Shown here one piece after another: positions 24,992 through 34,038 of a DNA stretch of 64,000 nucleotides. The notes under the pieces were generated by a model. That model had not been told where the DNA came from, did no database searches, and was given only the letters and a program-made list of their open reading frames with translations. Positions within the stretch are counted from its first letter, which is position 1. Each line of letters begins with the position of its first letter. The DNA is from Nitrospirota bacterium (GTDB lineage Bacteria > Nitrospirota > Thermodesulfovibrionia > Thermodesulfovibrionales > JdFR-88). The stretch is from the NCBI GenBank assembly GCA_021825295.1, contig JAKAHV010000007.1, positions 49,279 to 113,278 of the forward strand, given 5' to 3'. The position numbers and the translations under genes are program-made.

Positions 24992-26188
24992 ATGGCCCGC
25001 TTCTCTTATAAGGCCGCTTCCCCTGACGGGAAGCTCACCCGGGGCGTTGTGGAGGCAGCCGACCTCGGCTCGGCCATAAGCGCGCTGAAATCCTCGGGCG
25101 TCATAATCCTCGATATCGGAGCGGGCGCGGAGAAGGCCGGCAAGTCCTTTGTCCTCTTCAGGAAGACGAAACACGACCTGCTTACCTTCACTACCGAGCT
25201 CTCTTCCCTTTTAAACGCGGGGCTGCCGCTCGACAAGGCCCTGGACGTCCTCTCCGGGATATCCGAAAGCAAGGGCATGAGAGAGACCGTGGAGTCCGTC
25301 CTCAGGAGCGTAAAGGAGGGGAGCTCCTTTTCCGAGGCGCTCCGGCTGCACCCGGACGTCTTCCCGAGGCTCTACGTCAACATGATACGCGCGGGCGAGG
25401 CGGGCGGCGTGCTCGACGTCGTCCTCGATAACTTAAACCAGTTCCTGGAGGCCAGGAAGGAGCTGAAGGACCATGTCTCCTCGGCCATGATATATCCTTC
25501 GATACTGGTGGCCACAAGCGGGCTGTCGATAACTTTCCTGGTGACCTACGTGCTGCCCAAATTCAATTCCATATTCCAGGACATGGGGGCAAGCCTTCCC
25601 TATTCGACCAGGCTGCTGCTTGCGGCAAGCGGTTATATCCGGGCCTACTGGTGGGCCCTGCTTGCGCCGGTATTTTTAATCTGGCTATTCTTCCGCGGCT
25701 ACGCGGCAAGCAGGGAGGGCAGGCTCCGGCTGGACGGCCTGAAGATCAGGTTTCTGGGAAGCGTCATCACTAAAATCGAGACCGCAAGGTTCTGCCGCAC
25801 GCTGGGCACCCTCCTTTCAAGCGGGGTCCCCCTCCTGCCGGCCCTGAAAAACTCGACCGAGGTGATGACGAACCAGGTCATGGCCGCCTCCATGGAGGAG
25901 GTCTCAAGGGAGGTCAGCGAGGGGAAGGGAATCGCCCAGGCCCTTTCAAAGACGCAGGTGTTCCCGCAGCTTGCAATATCCATGATCCGGGTGGGGGAGG
26001 AGACCGGCCAGATTTCGGAGATGCTGCTCAGGGTCGCCTCTATCTATGAAAAATTCCTCAAAAACGCAATAAGGAGGCTGATCAGTTTTCTCGAGCCTGC
26101 ACTGATCCTGTGCATGGGCCTCATTACAGGTTTTATTGTGGTATCCATGCTGAGCGCGATATTCAGCATAACAGACATTCAATTCTAG
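24992..26188 (+). CDS. gspF: Type II secretion inner-membrane platform protein GspF
   Basis: This 398-residue platform protein links GspE to the pseudopilus. Two GspF/TadC repeats are present, each with a cytoplasmic helical domain and membrane helices. Hallmarks are F-T-T-E-L-S-S-L-L-N-A-G-L-P-L-D-K-A-L, N-M-I-R-A-G-E-A-G-G and, in the second copy, M-I-R-V-G-E-E-T-G-Q. The C-terminus has the usual E-P-A-L-I-L-C-M-G and final hydrophobic helix. It follows gspE by 12 bp. Confidence 0.97.
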   Translation: MARFSYKAASPDGKLTRGVVEAADLGSAISALKSSGVIILDIGAGAEKAGKSFVLFRKTKHDLLTFTTELSSLLNAGLPLDKALDVLSGISESKGMRETVESVLRSVKEGSSFSEALRLHPDVFPRLYVNMIRAGEAGGVLDVVLDNLNQFLEARKELKDHVSSAMIYPSILVATSGLSITFLVTYVLPKFNSIFQDMGASLPYSTRLLLAASGYIRAYWWALLAPVFLIWLFFRGYAASREGRLRLDGLKIRFLGSVITKIETARFCRTLGTLLSSGVPLLPALKNSTEVMTNQVMAASMEEVSREVSEGKGIAQALSKTQVFPQLAISMIRVGEETGQISEMLLRVASIYEKFLKNAIRRLISFLEPALILCMGLITGFIVVSMLSAIFSITDIQF

Positions 26189-26201
26189 GGCAATTCCAGG
26201 G

Positions 26202-26684
26202 ATGAAAAGACAAAAGGCCCGCGGATTCACGCTTCTCGAACTGCTGATCGTGCTGCTTCTCATCTCCATTGTCATTGCAATCTCCTCCCTCTCCCTGGTC
26301 TCCGTCATGAAGTCCAGCAGGCTGGAGGCGGCGGCCAGGAGCATATCGGCCACCCTCCGCTATGCGAGGGCGCTTGCTGCGCTCAAGGGGCGCAGGCAGA
26401 GCGTCGTGATCGACCTGGACACAAGGAGCTACGGGATTGAAAACTCCACCGGCTTAAAACGCCTGGGGGCGAACATCGGCATGAAGGTCATCGACCCCAG
26501 GGACGAGGAGATCGACTCCGGCCTTTACCGGATTTCCTTCCTGCCGTCGGGCGCGGTCGATGAGGGCGGATCGATAATCATCTGGGATGACAAGAGACAG
26601 TTCAAGATAGAGCCGAACCCGGTCACGGGCTCTACGGTCCCCGGCCTGAGCGGGCCGCCCCCCCCGGACCAGACAAATGGATAG
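26202..26684 (+). CDS. gspH: Type II secretion minor pseudopilin GspH-like
   Basis: This 160-residue protein has the prepilin signature A-R-G-F-T-L-L-E-L-L-I-V-L-L-L-I-S close to the N-terminus, followed by a GspH-type beta-rich body (L-R-Y-A-R-A-L-A-A-L-K-G-R-R-Q-S-V-V-I-D). The tail is Pro/Gly rich. The order gspG-E-F-H-I-J-K is kept. It should form part of the pseudopilus tip. Confidence 0.88.
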   Translation: MKRQKARGFTLLELLIVLLLISIVIAISSLSLVSVMKSSRLEAAARSISATLRYARALAALKGRRQSVVIDLDTRSYGIENSTGLKRLGANIGMKVIDPRDEEIDSGLYRISFLPSGAVDEGGSIIIWDDKRQFKIEPNPVTGSTVPGLSGPPPPDQTNG

Positions 26685-27075
26685 GCGTGTGCAAGGGAAT
26701 TTCCGCGGAGGTTTTACTCTTCTTGAGGTGATGGTGGCCATGGCCCTCCTGGCAACCGTGCTTCTTCTGATAAGCCGCCTTTTCTCTCACGACATGCGGT
26801 CGCTTGCCGCCTCCGGGGACTATGCGTCCGCGGTAGTGGCCGCGGAGGACAGGATGAGGGCAGTGCTCGCGGCCGACCCCATTTACGAAGGCGACACCCA
26901 CTCCTCGGACGGCCCCTACGATGTGGATGTCTCGGTCCATCCTGTCCTTGAGGACAGGACAGAGGGCCTGAACCTCAGGCTTCTGGAGGTGGACTTGACC
27001 GTCCACTGGACGTCGGGCGGGAAATACAAGTCATACACTTTAAATACCCTGAAGACAGTGGAGGGGAAACCCTGA
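26677..27075 (+). CDS. gspI: Type II secretion minor pseudopilin GspI-like
   Basis: This 132-residue protein overlaps gspH by 8 bp. It has a prepilin signature F-R-G-G-F-T-L-L-E-V-M-V-A-M-A-L-L, typical of GspI. The rest is short, with D-V-D-V-S-V-H-P-V and a basic central part. GspI nucleates the tip complex with GspJ and GspK, which follow. Confidence 0.85.
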   Translation: MDRRVQGNFRGGFTLLEVMVAMALLATVLLLISRLFSHDMRSLAASGDYASAVVAAEDRMRAVLAADPIYEGDTHSSDGPYDVDVSVHPVLEDRTEGLNLRLLEVDLTVHWTSGGKYKSYTLNTLKTVEGKP

Positions 27076-27731
27076 TGAAGGCCCGCCCTTGTCTGAAGCC
27101 CCCGGAGGCCGTCATGGGTAAAAATGGGGGGTTCACGCTCCTGGAGCTGATGATAGCCCTTGTGCTCTCGATGCTCGTGCTGGTCGTTATCGGGGAAGCG
27201 ATGAAACTCGGTTTCAACTCTGTCCGCTCCGGCCAGAGGAACGCCGATTCCGGCGAGAGGTTCGAGTCTGTCTGCAATATCCTGGACTCCCAGGTCCAGG
27301 ACATGGTAACGCTCGCCCCAAGGGACGGGCAGGACTATACCTTCAGGGGCGACTCCGGCACCATGCAATTTGCGAGCGTTTATTCCATATGGGGCAGCCG
27401 GATGGGATGCGTGTGGGTAAAATACACCGTGGAGCCGGGACAGGACGGCAAAGAGGTCCTGAAGGCGGAGGAGACCGTCACGGGCACGAAGATACAGAAG
27501 GAGACGGTGCTGCTGCCCTCCGCGGACGGCGTCAGCTTCAGATATTTCGTCAGGCAGCTCAAGGGGGAGAAGGGAAAGTGGGTGGACCGTCTGGGGGCGG
27601 ACCGGCTTGGCGGGGAGGTGCTCGACGTGGGGATAGATTTCGTTTACGGCCCGAGGAGCATCCACATGGTTATACCCGTGAACGTCCAGGGCTCGGCAAA
27701 TAATATTACGGGGCTCAGCAATGGCGTTTAG
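27075..27731 (+). CDS. gspJ: Type II secretion minor pseudopilin GspJ-like
   Basis: This 218-residue protein starts by overlapping the gspI stop (TGATG). The prepilin sequence N-G-G-F-T-L-L-E-L-M-I-A-L-V-L-S lies at about residues 16-31, and the body includes G-Q-R-N-A-D-S-G-E-R-F-E-S-V. Length and position match GspJ. An alternative start at ATG 27114 (nearer the prepilin site) is possible. Confidence 0.85.
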   Translation: MKARPCLKPPEAVMGKNGGFTLLELMIALVLSMLVLVVIGEAMKLGFNSVRSGQRNADSGERFESVCNILDSQVQDMVTLAPRDGQDYTFRGDSGTMQFASVYSIWGSRMGCVWVKYTVEPGQDGKEVLKAEETVTGTKIQKETVLLPSADGVSFRYFVRQLKGEKGKWVDRLGADRLGGEVLDVGIDFVYGPRSIHMVIPVNVQGSANNITGLSNGV

Positions 27732-28797
27732 ACCAAACGCCATCTGCCTTCCGCCCCGGAAGAGCCCCGGGCCGGGCGGCAGTTTTCCCCCGGGAAAGGC
27801 CGCCGGATGCGGAAGGCGCCGGTTTGGCGGAATGAGAGTGCCGCGGGACTGCGAAAGCGGGATAGTGCTTATGCTGGTGATATGGGTGACGGCCATATTG
27901 ATGGTCCTTGTCATGTCCCTTTCGCTTACCGCGCGCAGCCAGTCGCTGTCCACACTCGCCTTCAAGGACCAGGCGGCGGAAAAATTCCTGGCGGAAGCGG
28001 GCATACAAAGGGCTATAATGGAACTTCAGTACATGAATAAAAACGGCATCGAAAACGCTGTTGAAGACAGCGCGGAGGCCCCCGCGTGGAGGGCGGACGG
28101 CACGACCTATGAGGGCAGGCTGGCGGGAGGCCATTACAGCGTCAGCATCCTTGGCGAGACCGGAAAGCTGGACGTGAATATGGTCCCCGAGACCTTCATT
28201 TACAACCTCCTGAGGCAGCTCGGGCTGGGGGACGGGGACGCGCAGGCCATAGCCGACTCCATAATGGACTGGAAAGACCCAAGCGGCTTCGCGAGGCCCC
28301 ACGGGGCGGGAAGCGAATACTACATGTCCCTGCCTGACCCTTACAAGCCGAAGGGCGCGAACTTCGAGGTTTTGGAGGAGCTTCTGCTCGTGAGGGGGGT
28401 AACCCCGAAGCTTTTGTACGGCACGGGGCGGACCAGGGGGCTCATCGACTTCCTGACCGTCAACTCCAGGGGCGCGGCTGTGAACGTAAACTATGCGCCC
28501 AGGGAGGTGCTCCTGTGCATCCCCGGAATGAGCCCGGAGATGGTCGATCAGGTAATCGCCTACAGGCAGATAAAGCAGATCGGGGGGCCGCAGGACCTGC
28601 AGGCCCTGCTGGGCTCGTATTATCAGCCGTTGAGCCCGTACCTGACTACCACGGACCCGGGCGTGTATACCATAGATTCGGTCGGCTACGTAGACGGCCG
28701 GAAGGAAGGCTATCCGATAAGGGCGACCGTCATGATGGACTTTACAAACAATTCCTACAAATATTTGTATTATAAGAGTCCGGCGTATCGCGATTGA
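27721..28797 (+). CDS. gspK: Type II secretion pseudopilin GspK
   Basis: This 358-residue protein is the large tip pseudopilin. After the segment C-E-S-G-I-V-L-M-L-V-I-W-V-T-A-I comes the GspK body with A-D-S-I-M-D-W-K-D-P, L-E-E-L-L-L-V-R-G-V-T and helix-hairpin-helix-like N-Y-A-P-R-E-V-L-L-C-I-P-G-M. The first residue of the pseudopilin motif is Ser rather than a classical Gly-Phe pair, as is common for GspK. ATG 27832 would give a shorter leader and may be the true start. It overlaps gspJ by 11 bp. Confidence 0.9.
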   Translation: MAFRPNAICLPPRKSPGPGGSFPPGKAAGCGRRRFGGMRVPRDCESGIVLMLVIWVTAILMVLVMSLSLTARSQSLSTLAFKDQAAEKFLAEAGIQRAIMELQYMNKNGIENAVEDSAEAPAWRADGTTYEGRLAGGHYSVSILGETGKLDVNMVPETFIYNLLRQLGLGDGDAQAIADSIMDWKDPSGFARPHGAGSEYYMSLPDPYKPKGANFEVLEELLLVRGVTPKLLYGTGRTRGLIDFLTVNSRGAAVNVNYAPREVLLCIPGMSPEMVDQVIAYRQIKQIGGPQDLQALLGSYYQPLSPYLTTTDPGVYTIDSVGYVDGRKEGYPIRATVMMDFTNNSYKYLYYKSPAYRD

Positions 28798-30065
28798 TGG
28801 AGACAAAAGAGCAGGCCAGGCAGATAGGGGAGTTCTTCAGGCGGGCATTCCGGCGCGCCGGGAAGGTCTTGTCGTTTTTGACCTTCAGCGCCGCCGATGA
28901 GAGGCTGCGGCCGCGAAGGATACTTTGTGTCTCGGTCGAAAAAGGGGCGGCGGGCGCCGCCCTGGGCGGCGGATTCCTCTCCCGTGTGAAGATCGTAAAA
29001 TCCGGCAGGTTCGAGACCGGGGGCAATGGGTATCCCGGACCCTCCGAGCTGGTCCGGGCCGCGAAATCCGTCCTCGGCGCCTCCGGTTCCGGCGCACCCT
29101 CCGGTTCCGGCGCAATAGTCGCGTTGGGAGGGATGGAAGCCGCGCTGGTGATACCCTCGGAATGGGTGATCCGGAGGAATGCGGAGTTCCCCTCCGCCGT
29201 CAGGCATGACATCGCCAACGCCGTCTCGTACGATCTGGACCGCCTGGTCCCCTTCGATGCCGACAGGATGCTTTATGACTGGCGCGTCATCGGCGAGGGC
29301 GGAGGGAAGCTGACATTGCAGGTTTCCGCGGTGAGGCTGGATAAGGTAAAGCCGTTTATGGACCTGCTGGGTGAAAACGGGATCCCGGTGTCCAGGATAA
29401 TCCATGCCGTTGAGGACCCGGCCCTCGGCCGTAAAATAAGGGCGGCCGGCCAATCGCCCTCCGCGGCGGCATGCGGGGTTTTCGAGGCGCTGAGATTCAA
29501 TGCGGGGCCGAACCTCATGAGCAACGGCCGGAGGGAGAAGACGAAGGTGCCGGTTGCAGGCAGCGCGCTGCTGGTCCTTTTGCTTCTGGCCGTATTGAGC
29601 TATCGCATAATCACCCCGCTGAAGGTTGAAGCGGGGAAGATAGACGCCATGGACCGTCAGATTTCGCTCGAAAGAAAGAAGGTGGGCGGAGTTGAATCCG
29701 TCATGAGGCAGATAGGGGTTGTCAACGGGGAAATCAATACGGTGAAGGGTTTTGAAACTGACAGGTCCGCGGCGCTTCTCGCCATAAAAGAGCTGACGGC
29801 GGTCATACCCAAATCCGCATGGCTGACCAGGCTTAGGTTTTCCGGGGAGTCCGTCCGGATCGAGGGGTACGCTGCGTCGGCCAGCGGGCTCATCCCCAGG
29901 CTGGAGAAATCGGGTTACTTCAAAAAGGCCGAATTCGCCTCCCCGACGCTGAGGGACGCAAAGACGAAATCCGACCATTTCGTTATCAAGGTGCAGCGGG
30001 CGGATGGGGGCGACCCGTCCGGGGATGGCAGGCCGCTGCCGGGGCAGGGCAAGGCGAAAAGATGA
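28797..30065 (+). CDS. gspL: Type II secretion assembly protein GspL-like (PilM/PilN-like)
   Basis: This 422-residue protein combines an N-terminal actin-like cytoplasmic domain with one transmembrane helix (about 251-267, V-A-G-S-A-L-L-V-L-L-L-L-A-V-L-S-Y) and a periplasmic ferredoxin-like domain with a coiled-coil start. It starts by overlapping the gspK stop. Sequence similarity is weak in this family, so position between gspK and gspM is the main support. It should anchor GspE to the membrane platform. Confidence 0.8.
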   Translation: METKEQARQIGEFFRRAFRRAGKVLSFLTFSAADERLRPRRILCVSVEKGAAGAALGGGFLSRVKIVKSGRFETGGNGYPGPSELVRAAKSVLGASGSGAPSGSGAIVALGGMEAALVIPSEWVIRRNAEFPSAVRHDIANAVSYDLDRLVPFDADRMLYDWRVIGEGGGKLTLQVSAVRLDKVKPFMDLLGENGIPVSRIIHAVEDPALGRKIRAAGQSPSAAACGVFEALRFNAGPNLMSNGRREKTKVPVAGSALLVLLLLAVLSYRIITPLKVEAGKIDAMDRQISLERKKVGGVESVMRQIGVVNGEINTVKGFETDRSAALLAIKELTAVIPKSAWLTRLRFSGESVRIEGYAASASGLIPRLEKSGYFKKAEFASPTLRDAKTKSDHFVIKVQRADGGDPSGDGRPLPGQGKAKR

Positions 30066-30844
30066 GAAACACGGGGCTGATGAAAATCCTGGCGCCCGCG
30101 GCGGTGATACTGGCGGCGACCGTCTTTTATCAGGACGTGTACATGAAGGGCGCCGATAGCCTCTCGGACCTTAAAGACCGGCAGGCCGCCGCGGCCAGGA
30201 CCCTCGGGAAATACGGGAGGCTGATCTCGCAGGCCCCCCTGCTTGAGAAGAGACTGGCCACAATGAGAGAATCCAGGGATGCCGCGGAGGCGGACCTCTT
30301 TGGCGGACAGAGCCTGTCGATAGCGGGCGCGGCCCTGCAGGAGACCGTGAAGACGATCATCTCGGGCAGCGGCGGCGTCGTTTCGAGCGAAAAAATCGGC
30401 AGGGCCAAACCCATGGGCAAGTTCATGGTCATAACCGCCAGTTTCGAAATGACCCTGCCGGATACGAATGCCCTCACGAATGTCCTCTATCAGCTTGAGA
30501 CGCATAAACCAGTCCTGGTGGTAAAGGAGCTGTCGGTCCAGTGCGTGGATATAAGGGCGCCGAAAGCGCTCGCGGCCGGCCTGACCGTTATGGCCCTTAT
30601 GGGGGCCAGCCCCGCTGATACAGGTCCTAATGGGACCAGTCCCGTTGGGGCCGGTACGGTTCCGGGAGGGGGGCCGCCTGTAATGGGCGCACCAACGATC
30701 ACTCCGGCAGGCGGCCCCGCCCCGATGGGCCTGCCGGGCGCTCCGGCAAGCGGGCCAATAGGGGGACCAATGGGCGGGATTCCTCCCGCCGGCGCGCCCG
30801 CGGGCTGGAGAGGCGGGCCGGTCCCGTTTGGACAGCGGCAATGA
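30062..30844 (+). CDS. gspM: Type II secretion protein GspM/PilO-like with Gly/Pro-rich tail
   Basis: This 260-residue bitopic protein has one N-terminal membrane helix, a coiled-coil-like segment (L-S-D-L-K-D-R-Q-A-A-A-A-R) and a GspM/PilO periplasmic domain to about residue 190. The last 70 residues are low-complexity Gly/Pro/Ala (G-G-P-P-V-M-G-A-P-T, G-G-P-M-G-G-I-P-P). The DNA for the tail contains the palindrome GGGACCAGTCCC (30632-30643), also found at 48622-48649, so part of the tail may be a repeat insertion. Overlaps with gspL and gspC are 4 bp each. Confidence 0.78.
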   Translation: MRNTGLMKILAPAAVILAATVFYQDVYMKGADSLSDLKDRQAAAARTLGKYGRLISQAPLLEKRLATMRESRDAAEADLFGGQSLSIAGAALQETVKTIISGSGGVVSSEKIGRAKPMGKFMVITASFEMTLPDTNALTNVLYQLETHKPVLVVKELSVQCVDIRAPKALAAGLTVMALMGASPADTGPNGTSPVGAGTVPGGGPPVMGAPTITPAGGPAPMGLPGAPASGPIGGPMGGIPPAGAPAGWRGGPVPFGQRQ

Positions 30845-31581
30845 AGAATCTTCTCAGGAACATAAACGTACTTAATCTGATACTGGCCGCCGCCATTGTC
30901 TTTTCCGTCACTTATAATCCCGGGGCCGCCTTGCCCCCCGGATACGGCCGGGCCCATGGCGCTATCCGGCTGCCGGGTCCCGGGAAACAGGACGCCCTTA
31001 TTAAAGACGGGCAGGCAGGCCCGGGGAATGAGGTTTCGGATTCCCCCGATTCCTATGCGATCATAGGCAGGCAGAACCTTTTCAATCCCGCGAGGACCAT
31101 ACCGGTTGAAAAGCCGCCGGCGGTGGCCGTCCAACCTCCGCCGAAGCCGGACCTCGTCCTGCGCGGCACCCTGATAACCGGCGGTTTGAGCCTCGCCTAT
31201 ATAGAAGTGCGAAAAAGCGCGCCGGGTTTTGCCGGCGGGGCCGGGCCGGAAGGCGCGGGGGGGCCCGCCCGGTATGGACCCGCCCGCCACGGGATGCGGT
31301 TTCCGTACGGCAGGCCCCAGCAGCCCTTCTACGGGACTCCCATTTATGGGCCTGCGGGACAGACGGCCCTGCACGGGGCGGATGCCGGAAAGGTCAAAGT
31401 CTATAAAAAGGGTGACTCGATTGACGGGTTTGTGCTTACGAGCATCGAACCGGATGAGGTCCGCCTGGCCAGGGGCAAGGAGACCATGGATGTCTTCCTC
31501 TATAAGCCGGTAAAGGATTTGGGCGGGTCGGCAAAAGGCCTGCCCGGGACGAATTTCCAAACCGGGCAGCCCGGATTTTAG
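30841..31581 (+). CDS. gspC: Type II secretion protein GspC-like
   Basis: This 246-residue protein has an N-terminal membrane helix and a homology-region domain (Y-A-I-I-G-R-Q-N-L-F-N-P, L-V-L-R-G-T-L-I-T-G-G-L-S-L-A-Y-I-E). It then has a Gly/Pro/Tyr-rich linker and a final strand set (V-Y-K-K-G-D-S-I-D-G-F-V-L-T-S-I-E-P-D-E-V-R-L). GspC connects the inner-membrane platform to the secretin. No PDZ domain is seen. It is the last gene of the plus-strand T2SS operon and converges with gspD. Confidence 0.85.
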   Translation: MKNLLRNINVLNLILAAAIVFSVTYNPGAALPPGYGRAHGAIRLPGPGKQDALIKDGQAGPGNEVSDSPDSYAIIGRQNLFNPARTIPVEKPPAVAVQPPPKPDLVLRGTLITGGLSLAYIEVRKSAPGFAGGAGPEGAGGPARYGPARHGMRFPYGRPQQPFYGTPIYGPAGQTALHGADAGKVKVYKKGDSIDGFVLTSIEPDEVRLARGKETMDVFLYKPVKDLGGSAKGLPGTNFQTGQPGF

Positions 31582-31741
31582 CCTGCAAAAAATTGCCCGG
31601 GGCATTCTCTGACCTCGATCGGGGGATCAAGCCGGGGAATGACGAATTTGAGACTTTTTCAACTGCCTGCTGGAATTCCGGAAGAGCCTGTTTTTTACGA
31701 AACCCTCTGCTTTAAGGTAGAGTGGCGGGGGAGTGTGAGGG

Positions 31742-33445
31742 TTATTTCTTCCTGTCCCCGGGCATAGGGATGGCCGTTTTGAAATCGTTGTTAAGCCCCC
31801 TCAGCCTGTCGATGTAATGGTCTGTCACGTGCCCGGCTTCCTTCTGGTTTCTGATCACATGAGGGGTCAGGAGGACGATGATCTCCGTCTTGGTGGTTGT
31901 ATTGTCCGTGGTGCCGAAGAGATAGCCCAGTATCGGTATGCTGCTCAGTATAGGTATGCCGCTTCTCGTTTTTGACGTGTTCTCGCTTATGAGGCCGCCC
32001 AGGACTATCGTCTGTCCGTCCTGCGCCACCAGGTTGGTTGTCACTTCACGCTTCGAGATGACGAATTGCTGCTGCCCCAGGATGGTTTCCGGCGTGGCGT
32101 TCGAGACCTCCTGGTTTACCTCCAGCGAGACAAGGCCGCTTTCGTTAATCCGGGGTTTTACCTTGAGGATCGTGCCGGTGTCCTTGTACTGGATCGTGGA
32201 GAGGATGCTTGTCTGGCCGGGTGTGACGGCGGTGCCCACCGCCGTGGCCTGCGAGGTGGCGATAGGGATCTCATCGCCTATCTGTATCCTCGCCTCGCGG
32301 TTGTCGGCGCAGATTATGTGCGGCGACGCAATGACGTTCAGTTTGTTCTTGGATGCGAGCGTCTGGAGGAGCGCCTTTACCTGGCCCGCGGCATCCAGCG
32401 CCGCGTAGGAGAATCCGGCAAGGCTTGTAATGGCCGGTGTGGTAGCCGTGGACGCTGCGGGCGTTGTGCCCGATGTTGCCGGCGCCGGGAACTGCTGGCT
32501 CAACTGGTCCGTGTTCTGCCCCGCCTGGCCGTTGAGGTTTATCCTGTTGGTGATGTGCAGGTTGTTTGAAAGCACCCATTCCAAGCCGAACTTGAACTCG
32601 TCCGAAAGGGTGATCTCCGCTATGAGCACGTCTATCATCACCTGGCGCGGGATGGTGTCCAGCTTCTGGATGGTCCTCTTTATGAATTTGTAGTCCTCCG
32701 GGGTGGACAGGACGATGAGAGAGTTCGTGATCTCATCGGCCAGGACCCTGGTGGAGGCGGAAACCAGGGATTTCCCACCGGCCGCGCCCGGTGCGACTCC
32801 CATGCCCTGGGGCTGGGAAACCATCGGTGCGCGCGGACCCGACTGCATCGACGCCCCGCTGAATATCGATTGCAGAAGCTGCGCGACATGCGACGCCTTG
32901 CTGTTTTGGAGCGGGTAGACGTAAACCCTGGGAGTGGTCTCGGGTATATCGCTTACGGGAAGTATCTTGTATATGCCGTCTTCCTCTGTGTATCCCGCGC
33001 CGTTTAGCTTCAGGATCATCTGCATGACAGGCAATACGTCCTTCCGCGAGATCGGTTTGGCGATCCTGATCGTTACCTTGCCCTTGATCGAGGGGTCGAC
33101 CGCGTAATTTACCTTGAGTATGTCCCCGAAGACCGTATGTATGACGTCCAGGAGGTCCGCGTCCTCGAAGTTGAGCACGACATCGTTATTGGTGGTGGCC
33201 GCGGGCGGTATGTTTGCGGGATGCGGAATGTTCAAGGCAGGCGGCATGCCTCCGGCGGGCGCTCCAGACGGATTGACATTGCCGGGGGCGGGCACAAAGG
33301 GGAGGGCTGGCCGGCTGGCAGGCGGCTGCCCAGGCTTCTCCTGCGCTCCGATGGCCCCGGACTGCAGGCAAAATGCAAGCAAAATGGAAAAGCAGCAGGC
33401 GGCGGCACGGACAAATGACTTTGACAACCCGGTTTTATCTCTCAA
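31742..33445 (-). CDS. gspD: Type II secretion secretin GspD
   Basis: This 567-residue outer-membrane secretin has a signal peptide, a Pro-rich linker, then N-domains (V-V-L-N-F-E-D-A-D-L-L-D-V-I-H-T-V-F-G-D, Y-P-L-Q-N-S-K-A-S-H-V-A-Q-L-L). A secretin barrel domain follows with D-T-G-T-I-L-K-V-K-P-R-I-N and V-L-G-G-L-I-S-E-N ... G-I-P-I-L-S-S-I-P-I-L-G-Y-L-F-G. The N0 domain seems reduced. It is encoded opposite to the rest of the locus, which is unusual for gsp operons; expression must be balanced from two promoters. Confidence 0.95.
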   Translation of the reverse strand: MRDKTGLSKSFVRAAACCFSILLAFCLQSGAIGAQEKPGQPPASRPALPFVPAPGNVNPSGAPAGGMPPALNIPHPANIPPAATTNNDVVLNFEDADLLDVIHTVFGDILKVNYAVDPSIKGKVTIRIAKPISRKDVLPVMQMILKLNGAGYTEEDGIYKILPVSDIPETTPRVYVYPLQNSKASHVAQLLQSIFSGASMQSGPRAPMVSQPQGMGVAPGAAGGKSLVSASTRVLADEITNSLIVLSTPEDYKFIKRTIQKLDTIPRQVMIDVLIAEITLSDEFKFGLEWVLSNNLHITNRINLNGQAGQNTDQLSQQFPAPATSGTTPAASTATTPAITSLAGFSYAALDAAGQVKALLQTLASKNKLNVIASPHIICADNREARIQIGDEIPIATSQATAVGTAVTPGQTSILSTIQYKDTGTILKVKPRINESGLVSLEVNQEVSNATPETILGQQQFVISKREVTTNLVAQDGQTIVLGGLISENTSKTRSGIPILSSIPILGYLFGTTDNTTTKTEIIVLLTPHVIRNQKEAGHVTDHYIDRLRGLNNDFKTAIPMPGDRKK

Positions 33446-33665
33446 TCTTAAAAATTCTGATATCGGTCATATTTCAAAAATGCACCGCTTATGGAAACGC
33501 GTATACTTTACAAAAAATCCCCTAAAAAAGGTAGTGAAAAATACATTCGGGCCGTGGTCGAGTACAAACGGCGCTATTGACTTGTCCACAGGGCGACTGG
33601 CGAAAGGGTGTGAGGGGAGAACCAGAAGATATCCCATGCTCCGTGGGTAATGATTATCTCAAGTT

Positions 33666-33711
33666 GTGTCATATCACACTTTTTTCGCTTTTCCGTTGGT
33701 GTTATTTCGCA
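33666..33711. promoter_or_regulatory. Two activator-site dyads upstream of sigma-54-type promoter
   Basis: GTGTCATATCACAC (33666-33679) and GTGTTATTTCGCA (33699-33711) lie about 120-165 bp upstream of the -24 element at 33830. The second matches the core seen at 46381, 46414 and 50948. The region 33446-33829 otherwise has no gene. Confidence 0.6.
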
Positions 33712-33829
33712 GGTAGTGATTATTTATAAATTCCTATGTTTCTAAATTCCCCAGAAAGCTAGCCCTGGTTGTGTAAAAAAATTGATATTTGACAGGGGGT
33801 TAATAATAATATCCGGTTAGCATACATGC

Positions 33830-33845
33830 GGGTATGGAAATTGCT
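33830..33845 (+). promoter_or_regulatory. Sigma-54-type promoter (-24/-12)
   Basis: GGGTATGGAAATTGCT fits the -24/-12 consensus with GG-N10-GC spacing. The peptide start codon lies 63 bp downstream. It shares ATGGAAATTGC with the promoters at 39046 and 51109. Confidence 0.75.
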
Positions 33846-33907
33846 CTTTTGCGGGCGTGATGTAAAAAGAAAATTTCATAACCGGTATTGAAAGGAGGAA
33901 AAGGGAG

Positions 33908-33970
33908 ATGAAAAAGGCAAGATATGCAAGGCCGCGCATAATCGGCTCCGTCTGCGTGCACCCCTGCTAG
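33908..33970 (+). CDS. CVHPC short peptide, copy 3
   Basis: This 20-codon gene (MKKARYARPRIIGSVCVHPC, TAG) is preceded by GGAGGAAAAGGGAG. It is the first cistron after the sigma-54-type promoter at 33830-33845, followed by a weak stem (TCAGC/GCTGA, 33988-34004) and the large secreted-protein gene at 34039. With copy 4 it shares Ile-Ile where most copies have Val-Val or Val-Ile. Function unknown; see findings. Confidence 0.82.
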   Translation: MKKARYARPRIIGSVCVHPC

Positions 33971-34038
33971 GCGGGCTGGGCTACAGGTCAGCGGCAAAAG
34001 CTGAACAAAATCACTTTATAAGGGGGGTGCATGATTTC

